From Phytophthora quininea (taxonomy: Eukaryota; Oomycota; Peronosporomycetes; Peronosporales; Peronosporaceae): a stretch of DNA of 64,000 nt. The stretch spans positions 62,001 to 126,000 of the forward strand of contig JAAVTG010000039.1 in the NCBI GenBank assembly GCA_011947345.1, in the 5' to 3' direction. The stretch's first letter is position 1. The number at the start of each line of letters is the position of its first letter. This document shows positions 44,604 through 55,733 of the stretch, piece by piece. A program made the position numbers and the translations under genes. The notes under the pieces were generated by a model. It was not told where the DNA came from, ran no database searches, and was given only the letters and a program-made list of their open reading frames with translations.

Positions 44604-47033
44604 CTAGACCTCCACCTGCATCGAGAGACTCGTGTCCATCGACAAACTGGATATGTCCATGGAGAAATTCACATCCATGGAAACGCTTGTAAAATCAACC
44701 ATGATGGAGTCATTGCGGAGTTTTTCCGGGCTGCGTCGTTTGGATCCCAGACGGCGGCCGAAGATCACGGTGTCAATAACATTCCGTCGGAACCGGTCCG
44801 CGTACGGGATGGGCTTCATGCATGAAATCCCCTTGGCATCACGACATTGCAAACGCACTCGCATCCAACGCTCCAGCGTTTTCTTGAACGACCACGGCGT
44901 TAAAATATCGATGATGCCCATATTCACAACACACGCGTCTGCTGGGAAGGTGACATTTCTGTGGTAGTTGGTGTTGATACCTTGGAGGGTAGCACCATTC
45001 GGACTGAGTGACTCCAAGTAGCTCATTTCGTCACTGCTGTTGCTGTTTACGTTCCCGTTCATATACAGTTTGCCTTTCACAGCTGGACCACCACTGTGCG
45101 CATTCGACGACAGCACGGTACCGCCTCCGCTGGATGTGGAAAACGATTTACGGCGACTTAAGCCAATGACCAAGCTGTAGTCCATCGAATTCATGCGTTG
45201 CAGAAACTCCGTGTCAGCGTAAAGCTGGCTCCCTAGTTGCTCAGCAACGTCTGAAGGAGGCCAAGCCGACGGCACGACCAGTTCAGATCTTTGCCCACAA
45301 CAAACTCTGCGTGACCAAACCCGTTGTTCGGGTTCTGCGTGCAAACTTCCTCAGACATACCCACCACAAAGTCATGACCACAGTACTTGCACACTCGCTG
45401 GGTACCACTCGGTGAGTCGCCGCGGTGACGACCAACCCACGCGCCCTTGAGGTCGTACAGTTCATCAATGTTTACAGTGGGGTTGTTGAGAATATTTGTC
45501 AGCACGATAAAGAGAACGGAGTGGTGCTCCATCACCAGTTCATGACACCCCACGTATCGACAGAGATAGCTGTTCGGGTTGCGACGAAGATGCGCCATAT
45601 ACTGGGGCAAGATGTACAGCAGATACTTCTGTTCTCCAGGCGTACAGGTCTTGAGAATGTAGGTTTGGTCGCCAGTGTAATAGAGGAAGGAGCCACTCTT
45701 TCCTTCACTGAATCGTTCCCGTGTGCTCCCTTTGAACGACTGGATGTAGCTTTCGCGTGAGATGCCGGACATGCGCCGAATCTCGTGGAAAGCCTCAGGC
45801 TCAAAGTCTCGGAAAATGGCCTTCTGTCCGGATGTGGCTCCATCCAGCTCGAAAGAAAGCACACTTGGTGCCTGCGATACTGCTCCAAGGCGCAGCTGCC
45901 ACGGGAATATCCCTGAGCGTTGAGTGAAAGAGAAAATGGACTCGACGTTGGGGTTGACGTTCTCGCTCTCCGGAATGCCCTTTGCACTGCTAGCACCGAG
46001 CTGTATGCCTTTCGTAGCAAAGTACAAGATCTCTCGACGCAGCACCCAAGTAGCGTCATACACCTTGAAGTAGTCGTCCCAGTTGCGCTGGCGCCATAAC
46101 TTGAATGTTTTGAGAATGCTCATCGACTTGGTCCACAGCAGCGCACTGCCCGTACCCAAAAACGCGATAGCTACGCGGCCCACAAAACGCAATGCCTTCT
46201 CCGCTGCCGAGTTGGCGGCCACAACTTCACGGTGCCGCAAGATGTACGGGATCGTCACGACCATCCACAGCGAGAAGCTCCAGAACAGAAAGCTGCGCAT
46301 TGAATCCAGATTCGTGCGCGTGTTGGTCAGTCCACCCATGGTGAGCCGAACTCGCTTTGTCGCTAGAATATAGCAGCCGATGCTCACACAGTACCCCGCG
46401 CAAATCGGGATGAAGAAAATCTCCAGCAAGATGAATTCGCCGTCGTCGCTGTCTCCATCTTGATCAGCAGCGTACCAGCAGTATCCGTATGAGCCCACTC
46501 TTCCCGTGCCTAGCTGCCACGCCACGATGGCGACGGCCACACTGATGACCCACACGGTCGTGTGGTAGATGGGGTTGAGCCACCTTGACGAGCGGAAGGG
46601 GTACTTGGTCGTGAAGTAGAAGTTGAATGCGAGCGCGAAGAAGTACAACTCGTGGGACAGCAGTGCCAGCTGCACGACGGGGGCCGTGGTGCAGCAAGAG
46701 CCGTAGGTCGCCGACGTCTGCGCCAACACGGTACCGTGGAACAGCATGCCCATGAGCGCCACCCACACGAGCAGCGACGAGTGCTGCTTGCGCACGGGCG
46801 GGAAGAGCAGGTATGTGGTGATGATGAAGGCGAAGCCCAGCAGCGAGCGCGTTCACGACCGTCGAGATGGCCACGGCGCCTGGGAACTCGGTCTGCAGCT
46901 GCACGTATCCGTCGCCGCCGCTGCCACTGCTGCCGAGCAGCCGCCGACCCAACAGGTTGGCGCTGTCGCTCGTGGTTCCCGCGCTGGACGCCGCCGACGA
47001 GCTCTGCTCCGAGTCGGGGATGCACACCGCCAT
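44604..47033 (-). CDS. GPCR-PIPK fusion (G-protein-coupled receptor with PIP kinase)
   Basis: Receptor-kinase fusion known from oomycetes, predicted to make phosphatidylinositol bisphosphates in response to an external ligand. Single exon, about 809 residues. An N-terminal domain of about 50 residues is followed by seven hydrophobic helices (residues 50-310). A linker leads to the PIP kinase domain: YILKTCT with the ATP-binding lysine, YDLKGAWVGR, MDYSLVIGL and IIDILTPWSFKK. These are the canonical PIPK motifs. The C-terminus carries a repetitive SMDxxxSMD tail. Two frame breaks: near 46848 (one extra base, or two missing) and 45258 (one missing G). The start at 47033 is the first in-frame ATG. 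Confidence 0.92.
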
Positions 47034-47930
47034 CGAGCCTCCGCGTCGCGCCTGCCTGCCTGCCTGCGAGAGCTTGGTCCGGTCCAACAGCGACGAACGC
47101 GGCGATATCGGCAGTGGGCCGTAATGGACTTTGGCGAAAATCGCGTCAAGTGGCCTGGCTTTAGAGCGCGGTCGACAAGATATGCCGGGCAGAAGAGGCA
47201 GCAGAATCTCTTTTCAGCCAATTAGAGGCCGAGCAAAGCGTTAGCTAACGCCATCGTTTGTTGAGTGCGGGTCAAATTGACTACGTTTTTGTATGCATAG
47301 AGGCAAGACAAAACCCTACTTCGTTTCGATAATTTAGACCTGCAGCGCCGATCGTTTAGCTTTTGATTCGCATTGATATCTTTCGCGCTGAGCCGCACAG
47401 TGCCACGAGCCTGTCCTGCAACGTCTTGGACCGACACGGTGAACAGCACCATCCAGACCGGCACGAAGCCGACAGCCTGTTTTAAAGGAAAGCGCGCTTG
47501 AGGTGCTGCAGGCGCCGTTGAGAGTATCGCTGCCGATTGATGGAGGAGTGGCTGGTGCCCCTATTTCGAGGCAGTGCCGCATTTGTCGGGACCCGATAGA
47601 TGACAGTTTCTTGTCCGACGCTGCGTTAGCCACTTCTGAACCGAGTGTTGAGAAGACGTCAGATCTTGGCATCGTCAACGCTGCCGAAGAACAAGGAGCT
47701 AGCGGCTCTCCGAGCTTCTGTAATGCGGGCAGGTATTAGCAACTTTGGTCGCTGTCGGCCCTGAAAGATCTAGGTTAGATTAATTTTTAACTCGTTTCTA
47801 AATATAGTCTAGTGCTTCTAAATAAAAACCAATTCCTATTTTAATATGTCTTTCTAAGTTAGACATTCTAACTCCAAAAAATCACAACAGAAAAGTGCAA
47901 CAACCAAGCGAGCCAAAGAGCCCAAGCAAC
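47034..47930. other. Spacer between GPCR-PIPK and NAD synthetase
   Basis: About 900 bases. The left part is the GPCR-PIPK upstream region with a CCAAT box at 47218-47222. The middle holds a RING-CH-like open frame described separately. The right 170 bases are AT-rich and have several runs resembling TTCTAA; this is probably the NAD synthetase promoter. Confidence 0.4.
47503..47739 (+). pseudogene. RING-CH-like fragment
   Basis: The open frame contains CRICRDPIDD, close to the first half of a RING-CH (MARCH-type) zinc finger, then a low-complexity part and a stop. The second half of the finger (CxC, H, CxxC) is missing. No ATG precedes it in frame. It may be a relic or the first exon of a gene broken by sequence error; a coincidental match cannot be ruled out. 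Confidence 0.3.
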
Positions 47931-50068
47931 ATGAGCGCGCTGGTGACCGTGGCCACGTGCAACCTGAACCAGTGGGCGCTGGACTTCGATGGCAACCTCG
48001 AGCGCATCCTGGAGTCCATCCGCCAGGCCAAGGAGGCAGGTGCGCGCTACCGCGTGGGGCCGGAGCTGGAGGTCTGCGGATACGGTTGCGAGGACCATTT
48101 CCTGGAGCAGGACACGTTCTTCCACTGCTGGGAGTCCATGGAAATGATCCTTGGATCAGACGCCACGGACGGCATCCTGTGCGACATCGGCATGCCCGTC
48201 ATGCACAACGGTGTGCGCTACAACTGCCGCGTCTTCTGCCTGGACCGGCGCATCGTGCTCATCCGCCCCAAGCTCTTCCTGGCCGACGACGGCAACTACC
48301 GCGAGAAGCGCTGGTTCACCACGTGGAAGCCGGAGCTGGGGAGGGGAAACGGACGTGGACTGGAGAAGTTTGTGCTGCCTGCCAGCCTCCAGAAGCTCAC
48401 GGGATGCGTGCACGTGCCCTTCGGCTTTGGCGCCTTGTCTACGCTGGACACGTCGTGCGCCTCGGAGACCTGCGAGGAAGTCTTCACGCCGGACAGTCCG
48501 CACATCAATCTCAGTCTGTCGGGCGTGGAGATCATTGGCAACGGCTCAGGGTCGCACCACCAGCTGCGCAAGCTGGACCAGCGCATGGACCTCATCCGTG
48601 GAGCCACCACCAAGAGCGGTGGTGTGTATCTGTACGCCAACCAGCAAGGATGCGATGGCGGCCGCTTGTACTACGACGGCTGTGCTGTCATTGTGGTAAA
48701 CGGCCAAGTGGTTGCTCAGGGGACGCAGTTTTCGGTCAAGGATGTCGAGGTGGTCACGGCAACGGTGGATCTCGACGACGTGCGTTCGTATCGCGGATCT
48801 GTTAGCAGTCGCAGCGAGCAGGCGAGTTCGCTGGACACTGTGATCCCCAAGATCGAGGTCGACTTTAGCTTGTGCCATGACGAGGCGACGTTCCTGACGC
48901 CCACTCCTGCTATCGACGTGCATTATCACGTCCCGGAGGAGGAGATCGCGCTGGGTCCGGCCTGCTGGATGTGGGATTACCTTCGTCGTAGTGGAGGAGG
49001 CGGTTTCTTCCTGCCTCTTTCTGGTGGAGCAGACTCCTCGTCAGTGGCGTGCATCGTCGGAGTAATGTGCCACTTGGTTGTGGAGGCGGCTAACAACGGC
49101 GACGAGCAGGTTATCAAGGATGTGCAACGCATCATGGGCACGTCCGACCAGGAGTATCATCCCTTGTCTCCTGCCGATTTTGCTTCCCATGTTCTTCACA
49201 CTACATACATGGGCACGAAGAACAGTTCGGCAGCTACCAAGAAGCGTGCTTCGTCGCTGGCCAGCCAGATCGGCTGCTACCATCTCGAAATGGGCATGGA
49301 CATGATGGTTGACGCTGTTGTCAAGACATTTTCGCTTCTTACAGGCAAGACGCCGCAGTACCTCTCGCGTGGAGGCAACCTGCAGCAAGACTTGGCTCTT
49401 CAGAACATCCAAGCTCGTCTTCGTATGGTGATGGCGTATCTTCTTGCTCAGCTTTTGCCGTGGGTGCGTAGTAAGACCGGTTTCCTCCTTGTTCTCAGCT
49501 CTGGCAACGTTGACGAGGCCCTGCGTGGATACATGACCAAGTATGACTGCAGCAGTGGCGATTTGAACCCGATTGGAGCCGTCTCCAAGGGTGATTTGAA
49601 AAGCTGCTGCGCTGGGCTGCCGTAAAGTACAACTACCCTGCGCTGCGGACTGTTGAGGAAGCACCTCCAACAGCCGAACTGCGTCCCACCGATGAGAATG
49701 CAGGAGAGGAGGCAGACCACTCTCAGCTGGATGAAGAAGACATGGGCATGACGTACGAGGAGCTTGGCTTCTTTGGGCGTCTGCGCAAGATCGACCGCTG
49801 CGGCCCCTACTGGATGTTCCGGAAGCTCTCCACCATGTGGAGTCACCTCACCCCCACAGTTGTGGCGACGAAGGTCAAGCGGTTCTTCTTCTATTACTCC
49901 ATTAACCGCCACAAGATGACGACCCTGACGCCGTCCTACCACGCCGAAAACTACTCGCCGGATGACAACCGCTTCGACTTGCGCCCATTCCTTTACAACT
50001 CGCGCTGGACTCGCCAGTTCCGCTCTATCGATAATCTGGCCACGAAGTTGGAGGAGAAGAAGCAGTAG
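47931..50068 (+). CDS. NADSYN1: Glutamine-dependent NAD+ synthetase
   Basis: Amidates nicotinic acid adenine dinucleotide, the last step of NAD synthesis. Single exon, about 712 residues, the usual eukaryotic length. The N-terminal nitrilase domain releases ammonia from glutamine: [15 protein letters not shown] holds the catalytic glutamate, [12 protein letters not shown] the lysine and TCEEVFTP the cysteine. The C-terminal synthetase domain has the PP-loop [12 protein letters not shown], and [25 protein letters not shown] motifs around residues 530-545. One A is missing in the A run at about 49600. After correction the frame reads KLLRWAA and continues to 50068. Confidence 0.96.
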
Positions 50069-50080
50069 TAGACGTACCAT

Positions 50081-52093
50081 TCAGATCAGCAGCGCTGCCT
50101 GCTTGCTTGCGGCGGTCGCGATAGCATCATCGATATCTTTGGTGTCGTCGCCAGCGATCACGAGACTTGCGATAGTTGGTAGCAGCGCCGTATTGATCGG
50201 AGATTGCGGGTTCTCAATGATCTCTTGTAGACTGTCGCGCCTGCAAAAGGAAAACCCGCGAAACAAGTTGTTGTGTTCTTCCATGACCACGTCGCACATG
50301 AGGTCTGACGCCGGCATGTCTGTAAATTTCTTGTCAAAATTGCTGGTATCCGCCTCGTGACTGACCGATGGCACCTTCGGAGGCGGAACACGAAGCCCTT
50401 CTATCTTCTCCCAGTCTATAGTCTGCACCAAAACCACGTTATCACCTAGGCTCTTGCAACTACACTGCGATAGCGCACGCACTTTGAAAAATGGATGGCG
50501 TTTTAGCGCCTGGACTCCTCGCACTACAAACATGGAGGATTTGCCACCTCCAAGCCTTTTACTGACGTTGCGCTCCAGCAGACTCTTGAGTAACGAGTGT
50601 GCTTCACCCGAGAGCCATCGCGGCAACTGGAGCTGCGAGGCATTAGCGGACTTGTTAACGGTTTGCCAGATTATCAAGATGTCGCTAACAAAGCCACCTT
50701 TGCAGAGACAATCTTCTTTGCAAGTCAGCCGGGTTCTTGGACCGGAGTGGTGGACGCCCGGTCAGCATTTCGTGGGCAAGTGCGCCTAGTGACCACCAAT
50801 CTACGGCCTGAAAAGCGCCATATCTCGGAATTAGACGTCTTAAACGACTCGAAAGGCATTGTTTGGGGACATACCGCGTCGTAGCCCTTTCCGAGAAGCA
50901 TTTCCGGTGCCATGTACTCTTTGGTGCCGCATACTGTTAGCAGCTCTTGCCCGTCAACGTACTCTTTCGCCAAACCAAAATCGGTCAGCTTGATGTGGCC
51001 TTCAGCTGAAATCAATACATTTTCTGGTTTCAAATCTCTACAAGCAATAGGATATCAGCTCAACTACAACAGCCAGCTAGTTCACCTCCAACTTTTAACT
51101 AACCGGTGGATGATTCCGTGACCATGCAGATGCTCCAACGCTAAGATCATCTCAGCTAGGTAAAAACGAACAGCTTCCTACACGTGTAAAGCTTGTCAAG
51201 TAAGCTGTACAAACAAAGCAACTATTAACTACCTCTGTAAATGTGCCCTCCTCTTTCAGGTAAGAGAACAATTCACCGCCAGATTGGTAATTCATCACAA
51301 GGTAGACCTGATCGCAACAGCAGATTAACTAGAATATCGCAGGAACGCGTCCACCAGATAGGATTTCATACCTTCGATTCTGTCTGAAAAGCATAATTGA
51401 GACCGATGACAAACGGGTGGCGAATCTATTGAAAGCGTCAACAACGCAGGACGATACCGTGAGTTTCAGTCCATAACGACAAAAACAGAATGTGCAACGA
51501 ACCTTGGTCATGACTTCTCGCTCGGTTTTCATGTAGTGAACGCTCTCCTTGTCGATAATGAACTGCTTACTTATAATCTGGACAACAGCGACGACAATTA
51601 CATAAGATACTTGAGCAATAACATATCCATGCTGTGCTGTACCTTCATGGCGTGTACTTTTCCAGTGGTGGCATGTCGAACAAGCAACACCTACAAGACA
51701 CGATTCCTAATGATGAAGCAATCTAGCCGTTGTATCCAGCTCAAAATTACCTTGCCAAAGGCCCTTGGCCGATGACGCTCAAAAGCTGGAAGTCCTCCAA
51801 CGACACATTCTTCTTGTCGTCTGGGGCCCGAATCCTGCCGGCATGTCATAAATCGGTAAGTATTTCGATGTTTTATGATGCTTCAGCACATACAGGATCT
51901 CCTCGGGGCTGCCGACGAGGTCAACAGGCTTTTGCCGCTACGAAAGCACTCTTTGCACACTGGACGCTGCAGATGGCGCTGTCCGCCGTGGAACCTGCTC
52001 ACAGCCGCACTCGTCAGCTTCCACATCACACTGCAACGCATGAGCGTACTTGTTGAAGCCCTTGGCGACGCAGCAGGCAGCGCAGAGTGGCAT
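50081..52093 (-). CDS. AGC-family protein kinase, S6K-like
   Basis: Serine/threonine kinase with about ten exons. Reliable exons are 51690-51643, 51577-51503, 51425-51372, 51307-51233, 51177-51104, 51037-50875, 50807-50698, 50632-50483 and 50422-50081; the first runs from about 52093 to 51751. Kinase motifs: GQGAFGK (after adding one G), [19 protein letters not shown] and GTKEYMAPE. The C-tail has a turn motif (TSNFDKKFT) and a hydrophobic motif FRGFSF, as in S6 kinase and AKT. Four missing bases are inferred, in G or A runs. The N-terminal 110 residues are cysteine-rich and only loosely readable, so the start at 52093 is provisional. No PH or C2 domain is seen. Confidence 0.82.
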
Positions 52094-52454
52094 GAGGAGC
52101 AGATACGCCTTCTTTGCGTCTACAGATATTTGCACAAGTTTTTATCCAATCAAATGCTTTGAGATATCCGATTGGAGAAAAAATAGCTTCAACTTGATTT
52201 TTTTTAGAACGCGCGCTGCATCCAAGGCGATGGTTGGTGTCCTCCAAGGCAGCGAAACGCCGCTAAAACGGAAACACCGCGTGGCTGGCAGCGTCTGGTA
52301 GAGTTCCGCATCGCTGACCGTCCCAGCGACGCCGGCTTTTGAGACCCAGTTGGCCGCCTAATGCAAGGCTGCTGAAGCTTCAATCTTCCGCAGCTTCCCT
52401 CTCCTTTTATTACTCCGCTCGTTCGTTTTATTCATACGCAACTAGTAAAGCAAG
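52094..52454. other. Divergent spacer, AGC kinase and calcium pump
   Basis: 360 bases between two divergent starts, with a run of eight Ts around 52199 and a pyrimidine-rich stretch at 52382-52436. I see no gene; it presumably carries both promoters. Confidence 0.4.
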
Positions 52455-55400
52455 ATGCCAGACCCCACGTCGGTGCAGCCGCTGACGAGCCGGCCCCCAC
52501 GCAACAATAATACAGCAGCTACGACAAGTAGTGTGAGCAAGGTCGCGCCGTCGTCTCCATACGGCATCACAGTTGAAGAGCTCCGCAAATTAAACCAGGA
52601 TCAGATGACGGAGGCCAACTTCGACGAGATCAGAAGATTAGGAGGGGTTATAGCACTCGCAACACTGTTGTGTGTCAATGTGGAGCATGGACTGCCTCGC
52701 AGCGAGATCGACACGAATTTTACAGTGCGGCGGGAAGTATTTGGGCGGAACCAGTTTACAGACGCGCCGATGAAGGGCCTGTTCCGACTTTTTGTCGAGA
52801 GTTTGCAGGACACGACGCTGATTATCCTTATCATTGCCTCTATCGCGTCCATGGTCACTGGATATATGGAGCACCCACAGACCGGCTGGAGTGAGGGAGT
52901 TGCTATTTTATTTGGCGTGGTTTTGGTTGCCGTGGTGACGTCGATCAACAATTACACGAAGGAAAATCAATTCCGTGCGCTTAATGCGAAAAATGACGAT
53001 GTGATGGTAAAGGTGCTGCGAGATGGCAAGCTTGACAAAGTGCAGGTTGGAGAAATCTTAGTTGGCGAAGTAATCGTTCTTGAAACAGGCGACAAAATTC
53101 CCGCTGACGCAGTGCTCATACACGGCAGCGATCTGAAATGCAACGAATCAAGCCTCACTGGCGAACCGGACGAGGTATGTAAGACCTCTCTAAAGGACCC
53201 GTTCTTGCTGTCGAGTTGCTTGGTGGCTGGTGGAAGGGGCGAATGTTTGGTTGTTGCCGTAGGTGCTGAATGTCGCTGGGGTAAAATCAAGTCTAAGCTC
53301 GTGCGCGAGCAGAAAGCAACACCTCTGATGGAGAAACTCGAGGTCATGGCCAAGCAAATTGGTTACGTGGGTATGTTCTTTTCTATCGCGACAATGGTGG
53401 CGATGATTATAATCTATGCGACGACCGACAGCAAGAAGAGAGCGTACTCATGGCCAACCTATATTCTGAATACTTTCCTGATTGGTGTTACGATCATTGT
53501 CGTAGCAATCCCAGAAGGTCTGCCCTTGGCCGTGACGATATCGCTCTCGTACTCTACGAAAAAATGTTACGTGACAACAACCTCATACGTGTTTTAGCAG
53601 CGTGTGAAACCATGGGTAACGTCACAAGTATTTGCTCGGACAAGACAGGAACTCTCACTGAAAACAAGATGACAGTGGTGCAGGGGTGGGTGCTTGGTCA
53701 CTTTTTACGAACGACATCTTTAGCTCATGCCGAGCCGTTGAAACTACAGCGCTTAAGGAGCTTGCCGTCAATGTCGCTGCTAACTCTAACGCATATATTC
53801 AAGAAGTAAACGGTGTAGCTCAGGTTCACGGTAACAAAACGGAAGGCGCTGTGCTTTTGCTGCTAAACCAGCTCAGCTTTAACATCATGGACCTACGACG
53901 CGAGGAGTTTCAGACTTCGCGTGGCGATCGAATGTTTCCTTTCTCGTCGGAAAAGAAGACGATGGCGGTCATTGTTAAGCGCACCGATGGGAGCTGTAGA
54001 TTGTACTCCAAAGGTGCTGCAGAGGTGATTTTATCGCGTTCAACCAAGTATGTCGACGTGAACGGGAGTATTGTGGAGCTGACCTCGAGAAAGCGCGATG
54101 AATTAAACAAGGTGATCTTGCAAATGGCTGAGTCGGCTCTTCGGACCATATGCATCGGACATCGCGATTTTGCAAAAGGAGAATTATCTTCGGACCTATT
54201 CTCACTACCAGATGCCCCAGAGGAAGAACTTGTTGTAAACGCCATTTTTGGTATTCAAGACCCTCTTAGATCGGATGTCACTGACGCTATAAAAGATTGT
54301 CATCGCGCAGGTATCATGGTCAGAATGGTCACTGGTGATAATATTCACACGGCGTCAGCTATTGCAAGGCAATGTGGGATTATGACGAAAGATGGCGTTG
54401 CTTTGGAAGGGCCTGTTTTTCGTAACATGAGTGTAGAGGAGCTCGACAAGCTTATCCCCAGGCTCCAAGTTCTTGCAAGGTCTTCGCCAGACGACAAATT
54501 CCGTCTCGTGAATTTATTGAAGATCGATCAGAAGTTGTGGGCGTCACAGGTGACGGCACAAATGATGCTCCTGCTCTACGGGCGGCAGATGTAGGAATAG
54601 CGATGGGAATTACTGGAACGGATCTGGCAAAGGAAGCGTCCGATATTATCATTATGGATGACAAATTCTCGTCAATCAGGAGAGCTGTACTATGGGGACG
54701 CTGTGTATATGATAACATCCGCAAATTTCTGCAGTTCCAATTGACTGTCAACATTGTGGCGCTAGTCGTCACGTTTGTGAGTGCTGTATCAGGCAAGGAA
54801 CCACCACTAAATTCGGTCATGATGCTTTGGATTAATCTCATCATGGACACTATGGGTGCCTTAGCACTAGGTACAGAGGCCCCAACGGAAGCACTACTAG
54901 ATCGTCGCCCATTCAAGAAGACTGCCAGACTCCTTGGAAAGTGTATGTTGAAAAATATCGTGGTGCAATCAACTTTCCAGCTTCTATTAGTATTCCTGCT
55001 CCTCGCTTACGGGGCCGACAAGTTTGGCTATCACGAAGGCAATGTGTGTGTGGACTGGGAATACTCTCTCAAGTCAAACTTTCCGAGTCTTACCAACGAT
55101 ACTTGCGTGACAGTGAATGGAAATTCTTGCTGGAGCTTGTCTTGCGAAGACTACTCAACATTTGAACTGGATGATTACCCTGCCGACTGCGTGAAAGGCT
55201 ACTGTGCGTCTTTTGACTATCGCCATTACACAGTTATCTTCAACACTTTCGTTTTTTGCCAGCTCTTTAACGAATTCAACGCACGGAACACAAACAACGA
55301 CTGGCGTGTTTTCAAGGGTTTAGTGGCCAATCCACTTTTATCACGATCATTGTGATCACACTACTCGTTCAAGTTTTGCTTGGTGAATTTGGCGGTGATT

Positions 55401-55604
55401 TTGTGATGACAAGTAGTATCTCGTTCGCAGATTGGCTTGCCTGTTTGGGCCTGGGAGCGCTCTCTCTTCCTGTTGGTACGAGTATTTACAACACAAGCTT
55501 TTCGTCGAGACACAACTAACCGTTTTGTTGTTGCAGGTTTGTTGATGAGATTAATTCCAGTTACAGAATCGCCCGATGCATTCGCGAACCCGAATGGCAT
55601 ATAG
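52455..55604 (+). CDS. P-type calcium ATPase, plasma-membrane/ACA type (IIB)
   Basis: Pumps calcium out of the cytosol. There are two exons (52455-55475 and 55537-55604); about 1030 residues after correction. Motifs: [12 protein letters not shown] (actuator loop), [12 protein letters not shown] (helix 4), CSDKTGTLT with the phosphorylated aspartate, and [11 protein letters not shown] (hinge). The helix 4 sequence VAIPEGLP is typical of type IIB pumps. Ten membrane helices are visible. Four breaks, each needing one added base: near 53565 (A run), 53701 (T run), about 54530 and 55341 (T run). I see no clear calmodulin-binding tail: only about 25 residues follow the last helix, and the first 55 residues are polar. 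Confidence 0.93.
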
Positions 55605-55733
55605 CGAGCTACGAGGTTCTCGTCGGGATCAGTGATCTAGCGCACCAGCAATTCTTCTATGAGGAGTGTGTGCTACCACTGCTACCGAGGCGCCCGCAGT
55701 TTATCGAAAAAATATTATTATACCATTAGAATA

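Noticed and set aside
47334..47678. 114-codon minus-strand frame next to NAD synthetase
   Set aside because: No recognisable domain and no plausible promoter or splice sites.
52455..55604. Programmed frameshifting in the calcium ATPase
   Set aside because: Four separate sites, each at a plain run, without slippery heptamers or a known precedent; the same pattern occurs in unrelated genes.
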